Shown here: one piece after another, positions 7,991 to 16,091 of the stretch
Numbering within the stretch: the first letter of the stretch is position 1
Layout of the letters: each line of letters opens with the position of its first letter
Assembly (NCBI RefSeq): GCF_017355835.1
Contig: NZ_JAFEWF010000003.1
Span: 186,001 to 250,000 of the forward strand
DNA from: Desertivirga brevis
GTDB lineage: Bacteria; Bacteroidota; Bacteroidia; Sphingobacteriales; Sphingobacteriaceae
Length of the DNA stretch: 64,000 nucleotides
Reading direction: 5' to 3'
The notes under the pieces: generated by a model
Database searches by the model: none
Seen by the model: only the letters and a program-made list of their open reading frames with translations
What the model was told of the DNA's origin: nothing
Program-made: the position numbers and the translations under genes

Positions 7991-10186
7991 ATCAGGACGC
8001 GGTATGCATACCTTTTCAGAGAGGCACTTCAGAAACTCCCTGACTTCCCTATAATCATTCAGGTAGTAGCGCGCTGCTGATATATTGCTGCCAACTTTTA
8101 TAGTTACTGCGCTATCAGGAAACATTCTGAACATGTCTTCATCTGTATGGTCATCGCCAAGGGCCATTACGAAATCAAACTGCTCTTTTTCAAGCCAGGT
8201 TAAGGCTATTTTTCCTTTATTGATTTCCATATTCTTCACCTCAACAACTTTGTTTCCTGGTAATAGTTGCAATCCTTTGTCGGCTGTAATGAAGCGCAGG
8301 TTGGTCATTAAATCATTTGCACGGAGTTCTCCTAAGCCACTTTCAGCCTTCCTATAGTGCCAAACAAGCGAAAAAGTTTTTTCTTCAATAAAAGAACCTG
8401 GGGTGCGATCAGTATAGGTTTGCAGAATTGGATGTATGTCCTGCTTCCAAAAATTATAGAGACCAGGCTGCTGCTGCCACTGCATGCCCTTGCATTTTTG
8501 CCATGCCCCATGTTCTGCAATTATGTCAATTGGGAGGCTGCCGAACCATTCTTCAAGATTTTCATGTTTTCGTCCGCTAATAATCACAACTCTGTTGTTT
8601 GCGTCATCGCTTAATCTCCTAAGGATCTCCATCAATTCGTAGTCGGGAGCTGCTTTCTCAATGGTGGTTTGGAATCCGACAAGTGTACCGTCATAGTCAA
8701 GGAATATTACTCGTTTTGAACTATTAGCGTACCTTTTCTCAAGGTGATCTCTTCTGTTGGGGCCAATGTGCTTTGCGAGCAAAGAGTTTTGCATGTGTTT
8801 AACCTCTTGCAATTTATCCATATAGATCTTAACCCAGTGCCTTATATTGAACTTCGCAACAATTTCCCTCATAGAACTCATCCTTCTTGATTGCTCCTGG
8901 ACAGGCATATTTAAGGCTTCGTTTACTGCTTCTGAAAGTTGCTTTATATTATTAGGATTAACAATAATTGCGTCGATAAGCTCTTTTGCAGCTCCGGCCA
9001 TTTCACTTAATACCAAAACCCCACTGTTATTAGTGCGGCAAGCAACATATTCTTTACTCACAAGGTTCATTCCATCGCGCATCGGTGTTACCATACACAC
9101 GTGAGCCTGATGGTAAAGGGCAGCCAGCATTTCAATTGGGAAAGACCGGTAGTAATAATGGACCGGAATCCAATTTAGGGTACGGTAGAGCGAATTTATA
9201 TTACCTACCATCTGGTCTATTGCATCCCTGAGTTCTTTATACTGCGGGACGCTGTCTCTTGAAGGGACGATGATCATATACAGTACAACTTTACCAACAT
9301 ACTCTGGATTTTTTTCCAGAAGCATTTGAAAAGCCTGTAATCGCTGGATTATCCCTTTACTATAATCTAACCGGTCAATCGAAACAATAAGTTTGCAGCC
9401 ATGAAAACTCTTTTCAAGCTTTTCGATGTTTTCATGCACTTCTTTAGTTTTGGTCAGGGATTCATATTTTTCACTGTCTATACCCATAGGAAATGCATCG
9501 ACAACAACCTGTCGATCCCCATGCTGTACCACATTAGCAGAGGTATGTACTGGTAGGATGCGGGAAACAGCGCTTAAGAAATGCCGGGCATCATCATAGG
9601 TATGAAACCCAATAAGGTCGGCACCAAGCATATTCTCTAAAATTTCACTTCTCCATGGAATTAGGCGAAACAATTCATACGAAGGAAATGGAATGTGTAA
9701 AAAGAACCCAATAGTTAAATTAGGTTGTCCATCACGAATAAATCCGGGAAGCAGAAGTAGTTGGTAATCGTGTATCCAGATTATATCACCTGGTTGGGCA
9801 ATTCTTAATATAGCTTCTTTAAACTTATTGTTTACTGAGGCATAGCTTGTCCAATAAGAGTTTTCATAGACCGCGTAAGTAGGATGGTAGTGAAAAACCG
9901 GCCAGAGAGTCTCGTTAGAAAAGCCTTCGTAAAAAAGATTAATATCTTCCTGAGTAAGGAAAACAGGCATTAGGTTTAGTTCAGCAAGCTTTTCCGTTAC
10001 CTCTGTCTGGTCTTCATCTGAAGTTACTTCTACCCCAGGCCAGCCTACCCAAACATTATCACCTTGTTTATAGATGGATCCTAGTCCCGTTGCTAAGCCA
10101 CCTTCGCTCGGCTTCAAATCATAATGGCCGTTTTCCTTTTTGATTTTTACGGGGAGCCGGTTAGATATAATGATGGTTCTACTCAT
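7967..10186 (-). CDS. otsAB: Bifunctional trehalose-6-phosphate synthase/phosphatase
   Basis: A 739-residue fusion that makes trehalose from UDP- or other NDP-glucose and glucose-6-phosphate. Residues 1-~465 are a GT20 synthase (RLPV start, GGLATGL, WIHDYQLLLLPG, SIDRLDYSKGI, RDGMNLVSKEYVA). Residues ~485-730 are a HAD-type phosphatase with FLDYDGTL (Asp497 and Asp499) and GDDHTDEDMF. Fusion of both activities is common in Bacteroidetes. The gene is convergent with and overlaps the GntR gene. It may act with the exported trehalase at 42054 in trehalose turnover, though the two are not linked. Confidence 0.95.
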   Translation of the reverse strand: MSRTIIISNRLPVKIKKENGHYDLKPSEGGLATGLGSIYKQGDNVWVGWPGVEVTSDEDQTEVTEKLAELNLMPVFLTQEDINLFYEGFSNETLWPVFHYHPTYAVYENSYWTSYASVNNKFKEAILRIAQPGDIIWIHDYQLLLLPGFIRDGQPNLTIGFFLHIPFPSYELFRLIPWRSEILENMLGADLIGFHTYDDARHFLSAVSRILPVHTSANVVQHGDRQVVVDAFPMGIDSEKYESLTKTKEVHENIEKLEKSFHGCKLIVSIDRLDYSKGIIQRLQAFQMLLEKNPEYVGKVVLYMIIVPSRDSVPQYKELRDAIDQMVGNINSLYRTLNWIPVHYYYRSFPIEMLAALYHQAHVCMVTPMRDGMNLVSKEYVACRTNNSGVLVLSEMAGAAKELIDAIIVNPNNIKQLSEAVNEALNMPVQEQSRRMSSMREIVAKFNIRHWVKIYMDKLQEVKHMQNSLLAKHIGPNRRDHLEKRYANSSKRVIFLDYDGTLVGFQTTIEKAAPDYELMEILRRLSDDANNRVVIISGRKHENLEEWFGSLPIDIIAEHGAWQKCKGMQWQQQPGLYNFWKQDIHPILQTYTDRTPGSFIEEKTFSLVWHYRKAESGLGELRANDLMTNLRFITADKGLQLLPGNKVVEVKNMEINKGKIALTWLEKEQFDFVMALGDDHTDEDMFRMFPDSAVTIKVGSNISAARYYLNDYREVREFLKCLSEKVCIPRPDLQGLPHS

Positions 10187-10534
10187 TGTACATTTGGTTT
10201 ATTAATCGTAGGGATACATTAATGTCCTCTAATCAATTCAAACAAAAGCTGTACCCTATGTTTGCAAAAAGGTTCATTTTGCTAAGACTAATGGTTGCTG
10301 GATGAAAATTAGGTAGTTTCCCCGTGGTAAGACAGGGGCTAGAATTATCCACACAAGTTATCCACATCCTGCGTAATAAAAAGTTTTTTTTTCGCGAACA
10401 GGAATAGTAGGGCCATGTTTAATCTACTGTCAATCAGATAGTATTAATGCTGATAATAATGTTTTCATTGGAACAATATTTGAAAGGCATTGATCCGGCA
10501 AATTCACCAAATGAGAAACTAAATTTTATTTATC
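10187..10534. other. Intergenic stretch with DnaA boxes upstream of a small unknown gene
   Basis: About 350 bp lie between the otsAB start and the hypothetical gene at 10535. It contains two perfect DnaA boxes (listed separately) followed at once by an A/T-rich run (10375-10395). A frame at 10447-10668 is open but overlaps the better-looking frame at 10535 and is not adopted as a gene. No tRNA was recognised. Confidence 0.5.
10345..10366 (+). promoter_or_regulatory. Pair of perfect DnaA boxes in direct repeat
   Basis: TTATCCACA occurs at 10345-10353 and again at 10358-10366, on the same strand, 13 bp start to start. Both match the canonical DnaA 9-mer TTATNCACA exactly. An AT-rich segment with long A and T runs follows. 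This is direct sequence evidence for a probable DnaA-binding site. Whether it is the chromosomal origin, a DnaA-titration site or a DnaA-regulated promoter cannot be told here. Confidence 0.7.
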
Positions 10535-10822
10535 ATGACACGGAACAGAGCTTTATCCATCAAGAACTGGATCAAAACTATGGGCTTCGAATTAACAAAA
10601 TCACACATTCTGAACCACCGTACAAAAAAGCTAAAGTATTACACGCTGGGCAATTTTGGAGTATATGAAGAAATTACGCCAGCGAAAGTTCCTACTGAAA
10701 AAAAGCAAAAATTTATTTCCTGGACACCCTGGGGGGATTCGATAGAAGTACATTCGGTGAAAGAATTAAGTAAGGTCTATGAAGACTTTATAAATTACAA
10801 TCCCAATGTAGTATTAAACTGA
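10535..10822 (+). CDS. Small hypothetical protein
   Basis: A 95-residue protein I do not recognise. It is basic in the first third (RNRALSIKNWIKTMG, then HRTKKLKYY) and has a conserved-looking middle (LGNFGVYEEI, then FISWTPWGDSIEVHSVKEL). There is no signal peptide or membrane segment. A stop at 10520-10522 in the same frame limits the start to the ATG at 10535. A competing frame (10447-10668) overlaps it and may belong to a frameshifted longer gene. The frame here is preferred because it carries the ordered aromatic/acidic pattern and ends just before the next gene's tail. Confidence 0.55.
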   Translation: MTRNRALSIKNWIKTMGFELTKSHILNHRTKKLKYYTLGNFGVYEEITPAKVPTEKKQKFISWTPWGDSIEVHSVKELSKVYEDFINYNPNVVLN

Positions 10823-10876
10823 CTTGTGTTAATGTTTGTAAGCCCGGTACCTCTGTTTGGGACGTGCCGGGTTTTA

Positions 10877-11803
10877 TTACAGATCTTTTAGTTTATTAGC
10901 AAGTACCTCTGAAATTTTCCGGTATGACTCTACACTCCAGCCTGCTACATGAGGGCTAAGGATAACTTTATCGTTTGCTACAAGATCTGCAAACCAAGAT
11001 TGATCTGCGATCCCGGGAAATTTCTCAACTTCAAGCACGTCGAGTCCTGCACCAAGGATTTTTCCTTGTTGTATTGCTGTTAATACAGAACGCGTATTTA
11101 CTATTTCTCCTCGTGCTGTATTAAGAAAAAAGATAGGCTTTTTGAAGTGGAAAAAATATTCCTCATCAACCATTTGACGTGTTTCCCGGGTTAATGGGAT
11201 GTGTAAACTTAGTACATCTGCCTGCTTAACAACTTGCTCCATGCTTACTTCTGTAACATATTCGTCGCTGAAACCAGTTTTGTATTTATCGTAAGCAATC
11301 ACGTTCACGTCGAAGCTTTTTAATTTACGTGCAAAACGTTGCCCCATAAATCCATATCCAATAATGGCCACCGTTCTTCCGTTTAATTCAACTCCACGGT
11401 TCCCTTCCCTGTCCCAAATACCATTACGAACTTCGAAATCACTTTTTCTTAAATTATTCATCAAAGATAAAAGCATTCCTATTGCATGTTCTGCAACAGC
11501 ATCCCGGTTACCTTCTGGGGCATTCAATAGTTTTATACCCTTTGCTGCTGCATAAGCTTCATCAATGTTGTCCAAGCCTGCACCTGCCCGGGCAATGAAC
11601 TCAAGCCCGGAGGCGGCATCAATAAGCTCTTTGTCGATACGGAACTTTGTACGAACAGCAATCCCATGGTAATTCGCTATCTCGGCCAAGGTTTGCTCTT
11701 TACTATAGTGTGGGAAGTCGTCAACCTTGTAGCCCAACTTTTCTGCCTCTACCTTGAAAACAGGATGTAAAAAATCGGCAATAAGGATTCTTTTTTGTTG
11801 CAT
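10877..11803 (-). CDS. D-2-hydroxyacid dehydrogenase, phosphoglycerate dehydrogenase-like
   Basis: An NAD-dependent dehydrogenase of about 308 residues from the chosen start. It has the Rossmann motif GYGFMGQRFA, the catalytic Arg in NTARGEIV and the His in LSPHVAGWS. The reading frame extends 13 codons upstream, but the Met at 11803 (MQQKRILIADFLHPV) begins the domain, so I prefer it. There is no C-terminal ACT domain, so it is shorter than full SerA enzymes. It could be 3-phosphoglycerate, glycerate or lactate dehydrogenase. Substrate is not resolved by sequence. rsmA lies upstream on the same strand. Confidence 0.85.
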   Translation of the reverse strand: MQQKRILIADFLHPVFKVEAEKLGYKVDDFPHYSKEQTLAEIANYHGIAVRTKFRIDKELIDAASGLEFIARAGAGLDNIDEAYAAAKGIKLLNAPEGNRDAVAEHAIGMLLSLMNNLRKSDFEVRNGIWDREGNRGVELNGRTVAIIGYGFMGQRFARKLKSFDVNVIAYDKYKTGFSDEYVTEVSMEQVVKQADVLSLHIPLTRETRQMVDEEYFFHFKKPIFFLNTARGEIVNTRSVLTAIQQGKILGAGLDVLEVEKFPGIADQSWFADLVANDKVILSPHVAGWSVESYRKISEVLANKLKDL

Positions 11804-11875
11804 TAAATGACTTGATTGGTGAGGGGTAAAATTAGAAAACAATATTCAGACGATGAAGTTGACCTATCCAAACTC

Positions 11876-12655
11876 CTATTGTTTATCGCTTATGTAATTA
11901 GTGAGATATACAAAATCTTCAACTGTTAATCTCTCCGCTCTCAGATCCAGCATTGGTTCTTCACCCATTTTTTCTTTCGGAAGTAATGAAGAGACCGCAT
12001 TTCGTAAGGTCTTTCTTCTTTGATTGAAACCAGCTTTTACAACCTTCCAGAATAACTTCTCGTCGCAATTCAATGTCTGATTGTCCTTGCGCGACAGCCT
12101 TATAACAGCGGAAAGAACTTTTGGAGGAGGATTGAATACTCCTGCTTTTACCGTAAAAAGGTATTGAACGTCATAATACGCCTGAACGAAGACACTCAGA
12201 ATCCCGTACTCTTTGGTGCCGGCCTTTGCTGTACATCGTTCAGCGACTTCTTTTTGGAACATTCCGGCCATTTCGGGAATAAGTTCGCGGTTATCTAATA
12301 TTTTAAAAAGAATCTGAGAGGAGATGTTGTATGGGAAATTACCTATAATGGCAAACTGCCCCTTGAAAATACTTTTAAAATCCAGCTCCAAAAAGTCTCC
12401 ATTGATCAAGCGCTCCCCCAGCTGCGGATATTGCTTTTGCAGGTACTCATATGATTCTGTGTCCAGGTCTATGAGATACGTCTGGTATTCCGTTTTTTGC
12501 AGAAGAAAGTCGGATAGGATGCCCATTCCCGGACCAACTTCCAGCACCTCGGTATACTTACCTTCGGGCTTCAAACTATTCACGATCTTTTGTGCAATGT
12601 TCTTATCCGTAAGGAAGTGCTGACCTAAATGTTTTTTTGCTCTAACAGAACTCAT
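11876..12655 (-). CDS. rsmA: 16S rRNA dimethyladenosine transferase
   Basis: A 259-residue methyltransferase (KsgA) that dimethylates two adjacent adenines near the 3' end of 16S rRNA late in 30S assembly. Seen are KKHLGQHFL at the N-terminus, the SAM-binding EVGPGMGILSDFLL and the catalytic NFPYNISS (NxPY). The C-terminal small domain has FNQRRKTLRNAV. Length and motif order are typical. It is transcribed towards the 2-hydroxyacid dehydrogenase, with a ~70-bp gap, and diverges from pdxA. Confidence 0.97.
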   Translation of the reverse strand: MSSVRAKKHLGQHFLTDKNIAQKIVNSLKPEGKYTEVLEVGPGMGILSDFLLQKTEYQTYLIDLDTESYEYLQKQYPQLGERLINGDFLELDFKSIFKGQFAIIGNFPYNISSQILFKILDNRELIPEMAGMFQKEVAERCTAKAGTKEYGILSVFVQAYYDVQYLFTVKAGVFNPPPKVLSAVIRLSRKDNQTLNCDEKLFWKVVKAGFNQRRKTLRNAVSSLLPKEKMGEEPMLDLRAERLTVEDFVYLTNYISDKQ

Positions 12656-12857
12656 TCTAGTATTTTCTGCAAATAACGTAAAAATTGAAATGTGAAGGGT
12701 AGGATTTGATTAGAACTTGCCCTTGTTAGGGATTTATTCGGGACTGGTTCGGAATTCAGGACTTACCTTTCAACTAATGCTGACCGAATAATAGAATAGC
12801 TTCCGAAGGAATTACGAATGATTATCGGAGCATGTACGGAGATTTCATGGATAAATA

Positions 12858-12912
12858 TCGCTATAAGGTCGCTATAACATCGCTGTAAGGTCGCTATAAG
12901 GTCGGTCTAAAG
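12858..12912 (+). repeat. Five-copy 11-bp tandem repeat
   Basis: Five contiguous 11-bp units with consensus TCGCTATAAGG. Units 1 (12858) and 4 (12891) are identical. Units 2 (12869) and 3 (12880) differ at two and one positions, and unit 5 (12902) at three. The period is close to one DNA helical turn, so identical bases sit on one face. It lies between the divergent rsmA and pdxA genes. Confidence 0.85.
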
Positions 12913-13067
12913 TATTAGAATTTGTTGCAGGAGTTCGAGCCAGAACAGGCTTTTGGAGTGCTTGAATCAAATATAGTTAATTTTTATTCCTATAAGGAAT
13001 TAATAAAATGGATAAGTTTTTCTCATAATGATGCAGGAAGAATCATGGATAAAAATACTTCTAAAGG

Positions 13068-13091
13068 AAATTTCATAAGTTTGTGAAATTT
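13068..13091 (+). promoter_or_regulatory. Probable pdxA promoter -7 box inside an inverted repeat
   Basis: AAATTTCA (13068-13075) and TGAAATTT (13084-13091) form a perfect 8-bp inverted repeat. The 8-bp spacer between them is exactly TAAGTTTG, a match to the Bacteroidetes -7 consensus TAnnTTTG. No clear -33 TTG was found. The start codon of pdxA is 25 bp downstream. The arrangement looks like an operator overlapping the promoter; the regulator is unknown. Confidence 0.55.
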
Positions 13092-13116
13092 TAATGCACA
13101 AACGTGCCCTTGATCT

Positions 13117-14172
13117 ATGAGCGATAAAATTAAAGTTGGAATTTCTATAGGTGATATTAATGGTATTGGACTAGAGGTAATCATTAAGACTTTAGCAGAT
13201 CATAAAATTTTGGAATACTGTACTCCAATAGTTTATGGGAGTACTAAAGTTGCATCTTTTTACCGTAAGGCACTATCTATAAACGATTTTAATTTTAACG
13301 TAATCAATAGCTCATCTGCGGCTAATCCCAAAAGGGTAAATATTATTAACTGCTGGGAGGAAGATGTGCGGGTTGAGCCAGGTGTTGTTAACGAAACTGG
13401 AGGTAAATATGCGTTTATTTCCTTAGAGAAAGCTGTAGATGATCTTTTGTCTGGAAATATAGATGCGCTTGTAACTGCTCCAATTAATAAGCATAACATT
13501 CAGAACGAGAATTTTAAGTTCCCCGGGCATACCGAATATATTCAGCATAGAGCTGGTGCCAAAGACGCTTTGATGTTTTTGGTTGGTGATGACATAAAAA
13601 CAGGTGTAGTAACCGGGCATATTCCGGTGACAGAAGTCGCAAACAGTATAACGAAAGAGGCTATCTTGTCTAAGCTAGAGCTGATGCGAGACAGTTTGAA
13701 AGGTGATTTCTGGATTCAGAAACCAAAGATCGCGGTACTGGGTTTAAATCCTCACGCAGGTGATAATGGTTTAATTGGCAGGGAAGAAAAAGAAGTAATT
13801 ATCCCGGCAATAGAGGAAGCGAAGGCTAAAGGGATATACGCAGTTGGTCCATTTCCCGCCGATGGCTTCTTTGCTAATGGCTCTCATCGCAAATTTGACG
13901 CGGTACTGGCCATGTACCATGACCAAGGGCTAATCCCCTTCAAATACATTGCTTTCCATGATGGTGTTAATTTCACGGCAGGATTACCAGTAGTAAGGAC
14001 ATCTCCAGACCATGGAACCGGGTATGATATTGCTGGAAAGAACCTTGCTTCTGAAAGTTCCTTCCGATCTGCATTATTTGCTGCATTAAACATTGTTAAA
14101 AGGAGGAGGGAAATGGCAGAACTCACTGCTAATCCTTTAAAAATTTCGAAGTTGTCACGCGACCGGGATTAA
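13117..14172 (+). CDS. pdxA: 4-hydroxythreonine-4-phosphate dehydrogenase
   Basis: A 351-residue NAD-dependent, metal-binding enzyme of the DXP-dependent pyridoxal-phosphate pathway. It oxidises and decarboxylates 4-phosphohydroxy-threonine. The N-terminus has GISIGDINGIGLEV. VTAPINKHNI and FPGHTEYIQH follow, and the C-terminal block MYHDQGLIPFKYIAFHDGVN with TSPDHGTGYDIAGK carries the metal-binding His residues. Length is slightly above the usual ~330, with a basic C-terminal tail. About 190 bp separate it from the next gene. Confidence 0.95.
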   Translation: MSDKIKVGISIGDINGIGLEVIIKTLADHKILEYCTPIVYGSTKVASFYRKALSINDFNFNVINSSSAANPKRVNIINCWEEDVRVEPGVVNETGGKYAFISLEKAVDDLLSGNIDALVTAPINKHNIQNENFKFPGHTEYIQHRAGAKDALMFLVGDDIKTGVVTGHIPVTEVANSITKEAILSKLELMRDSLKGDFWIQKPKIAVLGLNPHAGDNGLIGREEKEVIIPAIEEAKAKGIYAVGPFPADGFFANGSHRKFDAVLAMYHDQGLIPFKYIAFHDGVNFTAGLPVVRTSPDHGTGYDIAGKNLASESSFRSALFAALNIVKRRREMAELTANPLKISKLSRDRD

Positions 14173-14332
14173 TGAGAAGAAGAAGTGATTAAAGAATAAC
14201 TTTTAAGATAGGATTCGTACATCTTACACCTATTTCGAGTTGACAATTTTGGTCTAGAGAGGTGGTTAAATTGGCTTGTATAGGAGCAAGGACTATTTCT
14301 TCAAAAAACTTTCCCTAATTGTAAAAAATGCC

Positions 14333-14340
14333 TAACTTTG
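14333..14340 (+). promoter_or_regulatory. -7 box for the YceD-rpmF-plsX operon
   Basis: TAACTTTG matches TAnnTTTG exactly and ends 19 bp before the TTG start of the YceD-like gene. I found no convincing -33 element at normal spacing. Confidence 0.45.
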
Positions 14341-14359
14341 CAGGCTCAATTGCCGTGCT

Positions 14360-14905
14360 TTGAAATCGTTACAGGAATATATAATACCCTTTACGGGATT
14401 AAAGGAGGGGAAGCATCAGTTTAACTTTGATGTTGATAAACGTTTTTTTGACGAGTTCGAATACTCTTTGGTAAAAAACGGCAACCTGAAGATAGACTTA
14501 GAGTTGGATAAGCAGGAAACGATGTTGATCCTGCAATTTGTAATTAAGGGACATATATTTCTTAATTGTGATGTTTGTCTTTCTGATTTCCCTACAAACG
14601 TAGATATAAGGGAGAGACAGATCGTAAAATTCGGTGAGGATGATTCTGTTGAGGATGAAACCGAAGAGATCATAATTTTGAGCAGGAACGAACACGAAGT
14701 GGACGTTTCTACTTTGATTTATGAGTATATCAATTTAGCAGTACCGTATTTTCATAGATGTGAAGACCCGGGTAATACTGAGTGGTGTGATAAGGAGATG
14801 GTTGAAAAGTTGAAGAAACTTTCAGGCAGCCAGGAAGAAGAACAGCAAAATACGAGTGAAGAGGATCCCAGGTGGGATGCATTAAAGAACATAAAGAATA
14901 AATAA
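14360..14905 (+). CDS. YceD/DUF177 family protein
   Basis: A 181-residue acidic protein of the YceD (DUF177) family, which is almost always encoded just before rpmF, as here, with a 23-bp gap. The FNCDVC-like segment (IFLNCDVCLSDF) carries two of the family cysteines, and WCDKEM near residue 142 follows a conserved HRCEDPG. The start is TTG at 14360 because no ATG lies in frame before the conserved LQEYIIPFTGLKEGKH segment. YceD is linked to 23S rRNA accumulation in E. coli and plants. The C-terminal tail is rich in Glu and Lys. Confidence 0.85.
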   Translation: MKSLQEYIIPFTGLKEGKHQFNFDVDKRFFDEFEYSLVKNGNLKIDLELDKQETMLILQFVIKGHIFLNCDVCLSDFPTNVDIRERQIVKFGEDDSVEDETEEIIILSRNEHEVDVSTLIYEYINLAVPYFHRCEDPGNTEWCDKEMVEKLKKLSGSQEEEQQNTSEEDPRWDALKNIKNK

Positions 14906-14928
14906 TTAAAAATTAGAATAACAGGAAC

Positions 14929-15123
14929 ATGGCACATCCAAAACGTAAACTGTCCAAGTCGAGAAGAGATAAAAGAAGAACTCACTATAAAGCTGAGGCG
15001 CCAGGCTTGTTTACCTGCAAAACTACAGGTGCTGTACATTTAGGCCACCGTGCTTATAATGTTGACGGTAACCTATACTATAAAGGTAAATTACTTATCG
15101 AAAGTACCTCTATAGCATCTTAA
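14929..15123 (+). CDS. rpmF: 50S ribosomal protein L32
   Basis: A 64-residue ribosomal protein. It begins [17 protein letters not shown], the usual basic L32 start, and continues through HYKAEAP. It lacks the zinc-binding C-x2-C pairs of some L32 forms, with a single Cys in TCKTTG, so it is of the C-minus type. It lies between the YceD-like gene and plsX, the conserved order in many bacteria. Confidence 0.97.
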   Translation: MAHPKRKLSKSRRDKRRTHYKAEAPGLFTCKTTGAVHLGHRAYNVDGNLYYKGKLLIESTSIAS

Positions 15124-15139
15124 GGTAATTTTCTCCCGA

Positions 15140-16078
15140 ATGAAAATTGGCTTAGACATAATGGGCGGGGATTTTGCTCCCAAGGCAACGGTTTTGGGAG
15201 CAATTGAAGCCTATAAAGCTTTAGATCCAAGTCAGAAAATGATTCTGATTGGAGATAGAGAGGCTGCTCTTCCTATTTTTGAAGAGCAAAATTTTAATCC
15301 AGATCTTATAGAGTTTGTCCATACTACAGAAGTTGTAGGAATGGGTGAGCACCCAACGAAAGCTATTACGCAGAAGCCAAATTCTAGTATAAGCCTGGGT
15401 TTCCGTATGCTTAAGGAAAAGACAGTCGATTCTTTTGCTTCAGCGGGAAATACAGGAGCTATGCTTGTTGGTGCGATGTTTAGCGTAAAAACTATTCCCG
15501 GAGTAATTCGCCCTGCAATCTCATCTATTGTACCAAAGCTTAAAAGTGGCTATGGTATTATGTTGGATGTAGGTGCAAATGCTGATTGTAAACCTGATAC
15601 ACTTCTTCAATTCGGTATTTTAGGCAAGTTGTTTGCCGAGAATATTATTGGTATTCCCAATCCTAAGGTTGGGTTGATCAATATTGGCGAGGAGGAAGAG
15701 AAAGGCAATCTTCTTATGCTTGCCACGCACCCCTTGATGCGGGACGCCGGTTTGTTTAACTTCGTGGGAAATGTTGAAGGACGTGACTTGTTCAACGACA
15801 AAGCTGATGTTATTGTATGTGATGGTTTTACCGGAAATGTAATGCTTAAGCTTGCCGAGACTTTCTATGTACTTACTCTAAAAAAAGGTTTTAAGGATGA
15901 GTTTTTCTCCAGGTTTAATTATGAGCAATATGGTGGAAGTCCTATTCTAGGAGTTAATGCCCCTGTAATAATTGGTCATGGTATATCAACTCCGGAGGCA
16001 ATAAAAAATATGGTTTTATTGTCGAGAAGTATGATACAGACAAAACTTGTAGAAAAAATCACATCAGCTTTTAAATAG
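15140..16078 (+). CDS. plsX: Phosphate acyltransferase
   Basis: A 312-residue peripheral membrane enzyme that converts acyl-ACP to acyl-phosphate, the acyl donor for PlsY in phospholipid synthesis. The sequence starts with [13 protein letters not shown]. It has [14 protein letters not shown] (written in two parts, [11 protein letters not shown] and LVGAMF), LLDVGAN-like [10 protein letters not shown], and [12 protein letters not shown]. It is 16 bp after rpmF and 13 bp before fabH, as in the classic rpmF-plsX-fab cluster. Confidence 0.97.
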   Translation: MKIGLDIMGGDFAPKATVLGAIEAYKALDPSQKMILIGDREAALPIFEEQNFNPDLIEFVHTTEVVGMGEHPTKAITQKPNSSISLGFRMLKEKTVDSFASAGNTGAMLVGAMFSVKTIPGVIRPAISSIVPKLKSGYGIMLDVGANADCKPDTLLQFGILGKLFAENIIGIPNPKVGLINIGEEEEKGNLLMLATHPLMRDAGLFNFVGNVEGRDLFNDKADVIVCDGFTGNVMLKLAETFYVLTLKKGFKDEFFSRFNYEQYGGSPILGVNAPVIIGHGISTPEAIKNMVLLSRSMIQTKLVEKITSAFK

Positions 16079-16091
16079 TTCAAAACGGATT

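Larger units (their letters stand above)
12656..13116. other. Divergent intergenic region between rsmA and pdxA
   Basis: About 460 bp without a credible gene. It contains a five-unit 11-bp tandem repeat (12858-12912) and, nearer pdxA, an inverted repeat around a -7-type box (13068-13091), both listed separately. No RNA gene was recognised. Confidence 0.6.

Noticed and set aside
10447..10668. 73-codon frame overlapping the hypothetical gene at 10535
   Set aside because: Overlaps a better frame; kept only as a possible frameshift partner in the findings.
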